A DNA stretch of 64,000 nt from Tiliqua scincoides (lineage: Eukaryota; Chordata; Lepidosauria; Squamata; Scincidae), in the NCBI RefSeq assembly GCF_035046505.1, contig NC_089830.1, positions 16,854,315 to 16,918,314 on the forward strand, given 5' to 3'. Both the position numbers and the translations under genes were made by a program. Position 1 is the first letter of the stretch; every line of letters starts with the position of its first letter. The notes under the pieces were generated by a model. That model searched no databases and was not told the origin of the DNA. It saw only the letters and a list, made by a program, of their open reading frames with translations. Shown piece after piece: positions 63,658 through 64,000 of this stretch.

Positions 63658-64000
63658 TGGGCCCTTCTTATTCGTGGACTCAGCGACCACAGAGTTGAGC
63701 ATCTGTGGGTGTTGAGCCCTGGCTCAGAGTGCCTCCCAGACATGACCAGAAGTGTCTTTTGACCACCTTCATGAACGGAGGATGCAGAAGGCCCATGGAG
63801 TTGTCCATGGGAATTCCCTGCCCTCAAAGTCCTTCTAGATGCAACCAGAAGCCACCCAGTTTGCACCCGCGATTTCCAGTTGCATCTGGGAGATGTTCTG
63901 AGGCTGGGAAGGCCCACAACTCACCATGGACCTTCCTGGCTTCGGAACATCTTCCGGACATGATTGGAAGTTGTGGGTGAGACCTGGAAGTAACTTCTGG
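63658..64000 (+). mobile_element. pogo/Tigger-like element, runs off the window
   Basis: CAGTGGGCCCTTCTTATTCG terminus with ATCTGTGGG, then repeated CCAGAAG and TTCCAGTTGCATC motifs; related to the terminus at 1-143. The right end is outside the window. Confidence 0.5.

Noticed and set aside
1-64000. LTR retroviruses, Polintons, CRISPR arrays, bacterial-type operons
   Set aside because: No paired LTRs, gag/pol/env-like frames, capsid genes or regular spacer arrays seen; the reverse transcriptases present are all non-LTR.

Overview
This is a repeat-rich vertebrate nuclear window, most likely from a squamate reptile. Multi-exon genes with GT-AG introns, several young CR1 LINEs, 5S rRNA-derived SINEs, MIR/CORE-like tRNA SINEs, many hAT and Harbinger-type MITEs, and a TAF12 - RAB42 gene pair in tail-to-tail order point that way. 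The species cannot be named from sequence alone. I saw no LTR, retroviral or Polinton-like element.

Layout. (1) 0.8-19.3 kb, plus strand: the 3' part of a DCBLD-family receptor gene (LCCL, discoidin, transmembrane segment, tail with seven YxxP motifs). It is closest to DCBLD2 but lies beside TAF12, so it may be a third paralogue. (2) 19.3-30.3 kb: intergenic and almost all repeats. These are a ~485-bp non-autonomous retroelement with an inverted 5' end, hAT elements, a LINE 3' fragment, a CR1 with a 687-codon open frame, a ~92-bp tandem array, and inside that array a second LINE with a twin-priming inversion. (3) 30.5-43.3 kb, plus strand: CpG-rich promoter and TAF12, complete, with a possible 51-residue N-terminal extension. 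Intron 5 holds an antisense CR1. (4) 46.3-48.6 kb and 57.9-61.9 kb, minus strand: two tandem two-exon Rab GTPase genes, a RAB39/RAB42-like paralogue and RAB42 itself, convergent with TAF12. (5) The rest: CR1 fragments, hAT/MITE hairpins, SINEs and an L2-like 3' end.

The most interesting signal is a mobile-element partnership. A LINE with a 3' UTR of only ~33 nt, a 5S rRNA-headed SINE (including a tandem trimer) and an unrelated ~485-bp element all end in the same sequence, which folds as a conserved AGTCT/AGACT stem with a variable tetraloop. Other notable points are an inverted decayed copy of one DCBLD exon in a nearby intron, a CR1 subfamily with a doubled 3' end carrying a ZNF143-type motif, and long hairpin MITEs. 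TAF12 (TFIID/SAGA), the DCBLD receptor and the Rabs have no evident shared pathway; their adjacency is synteny.
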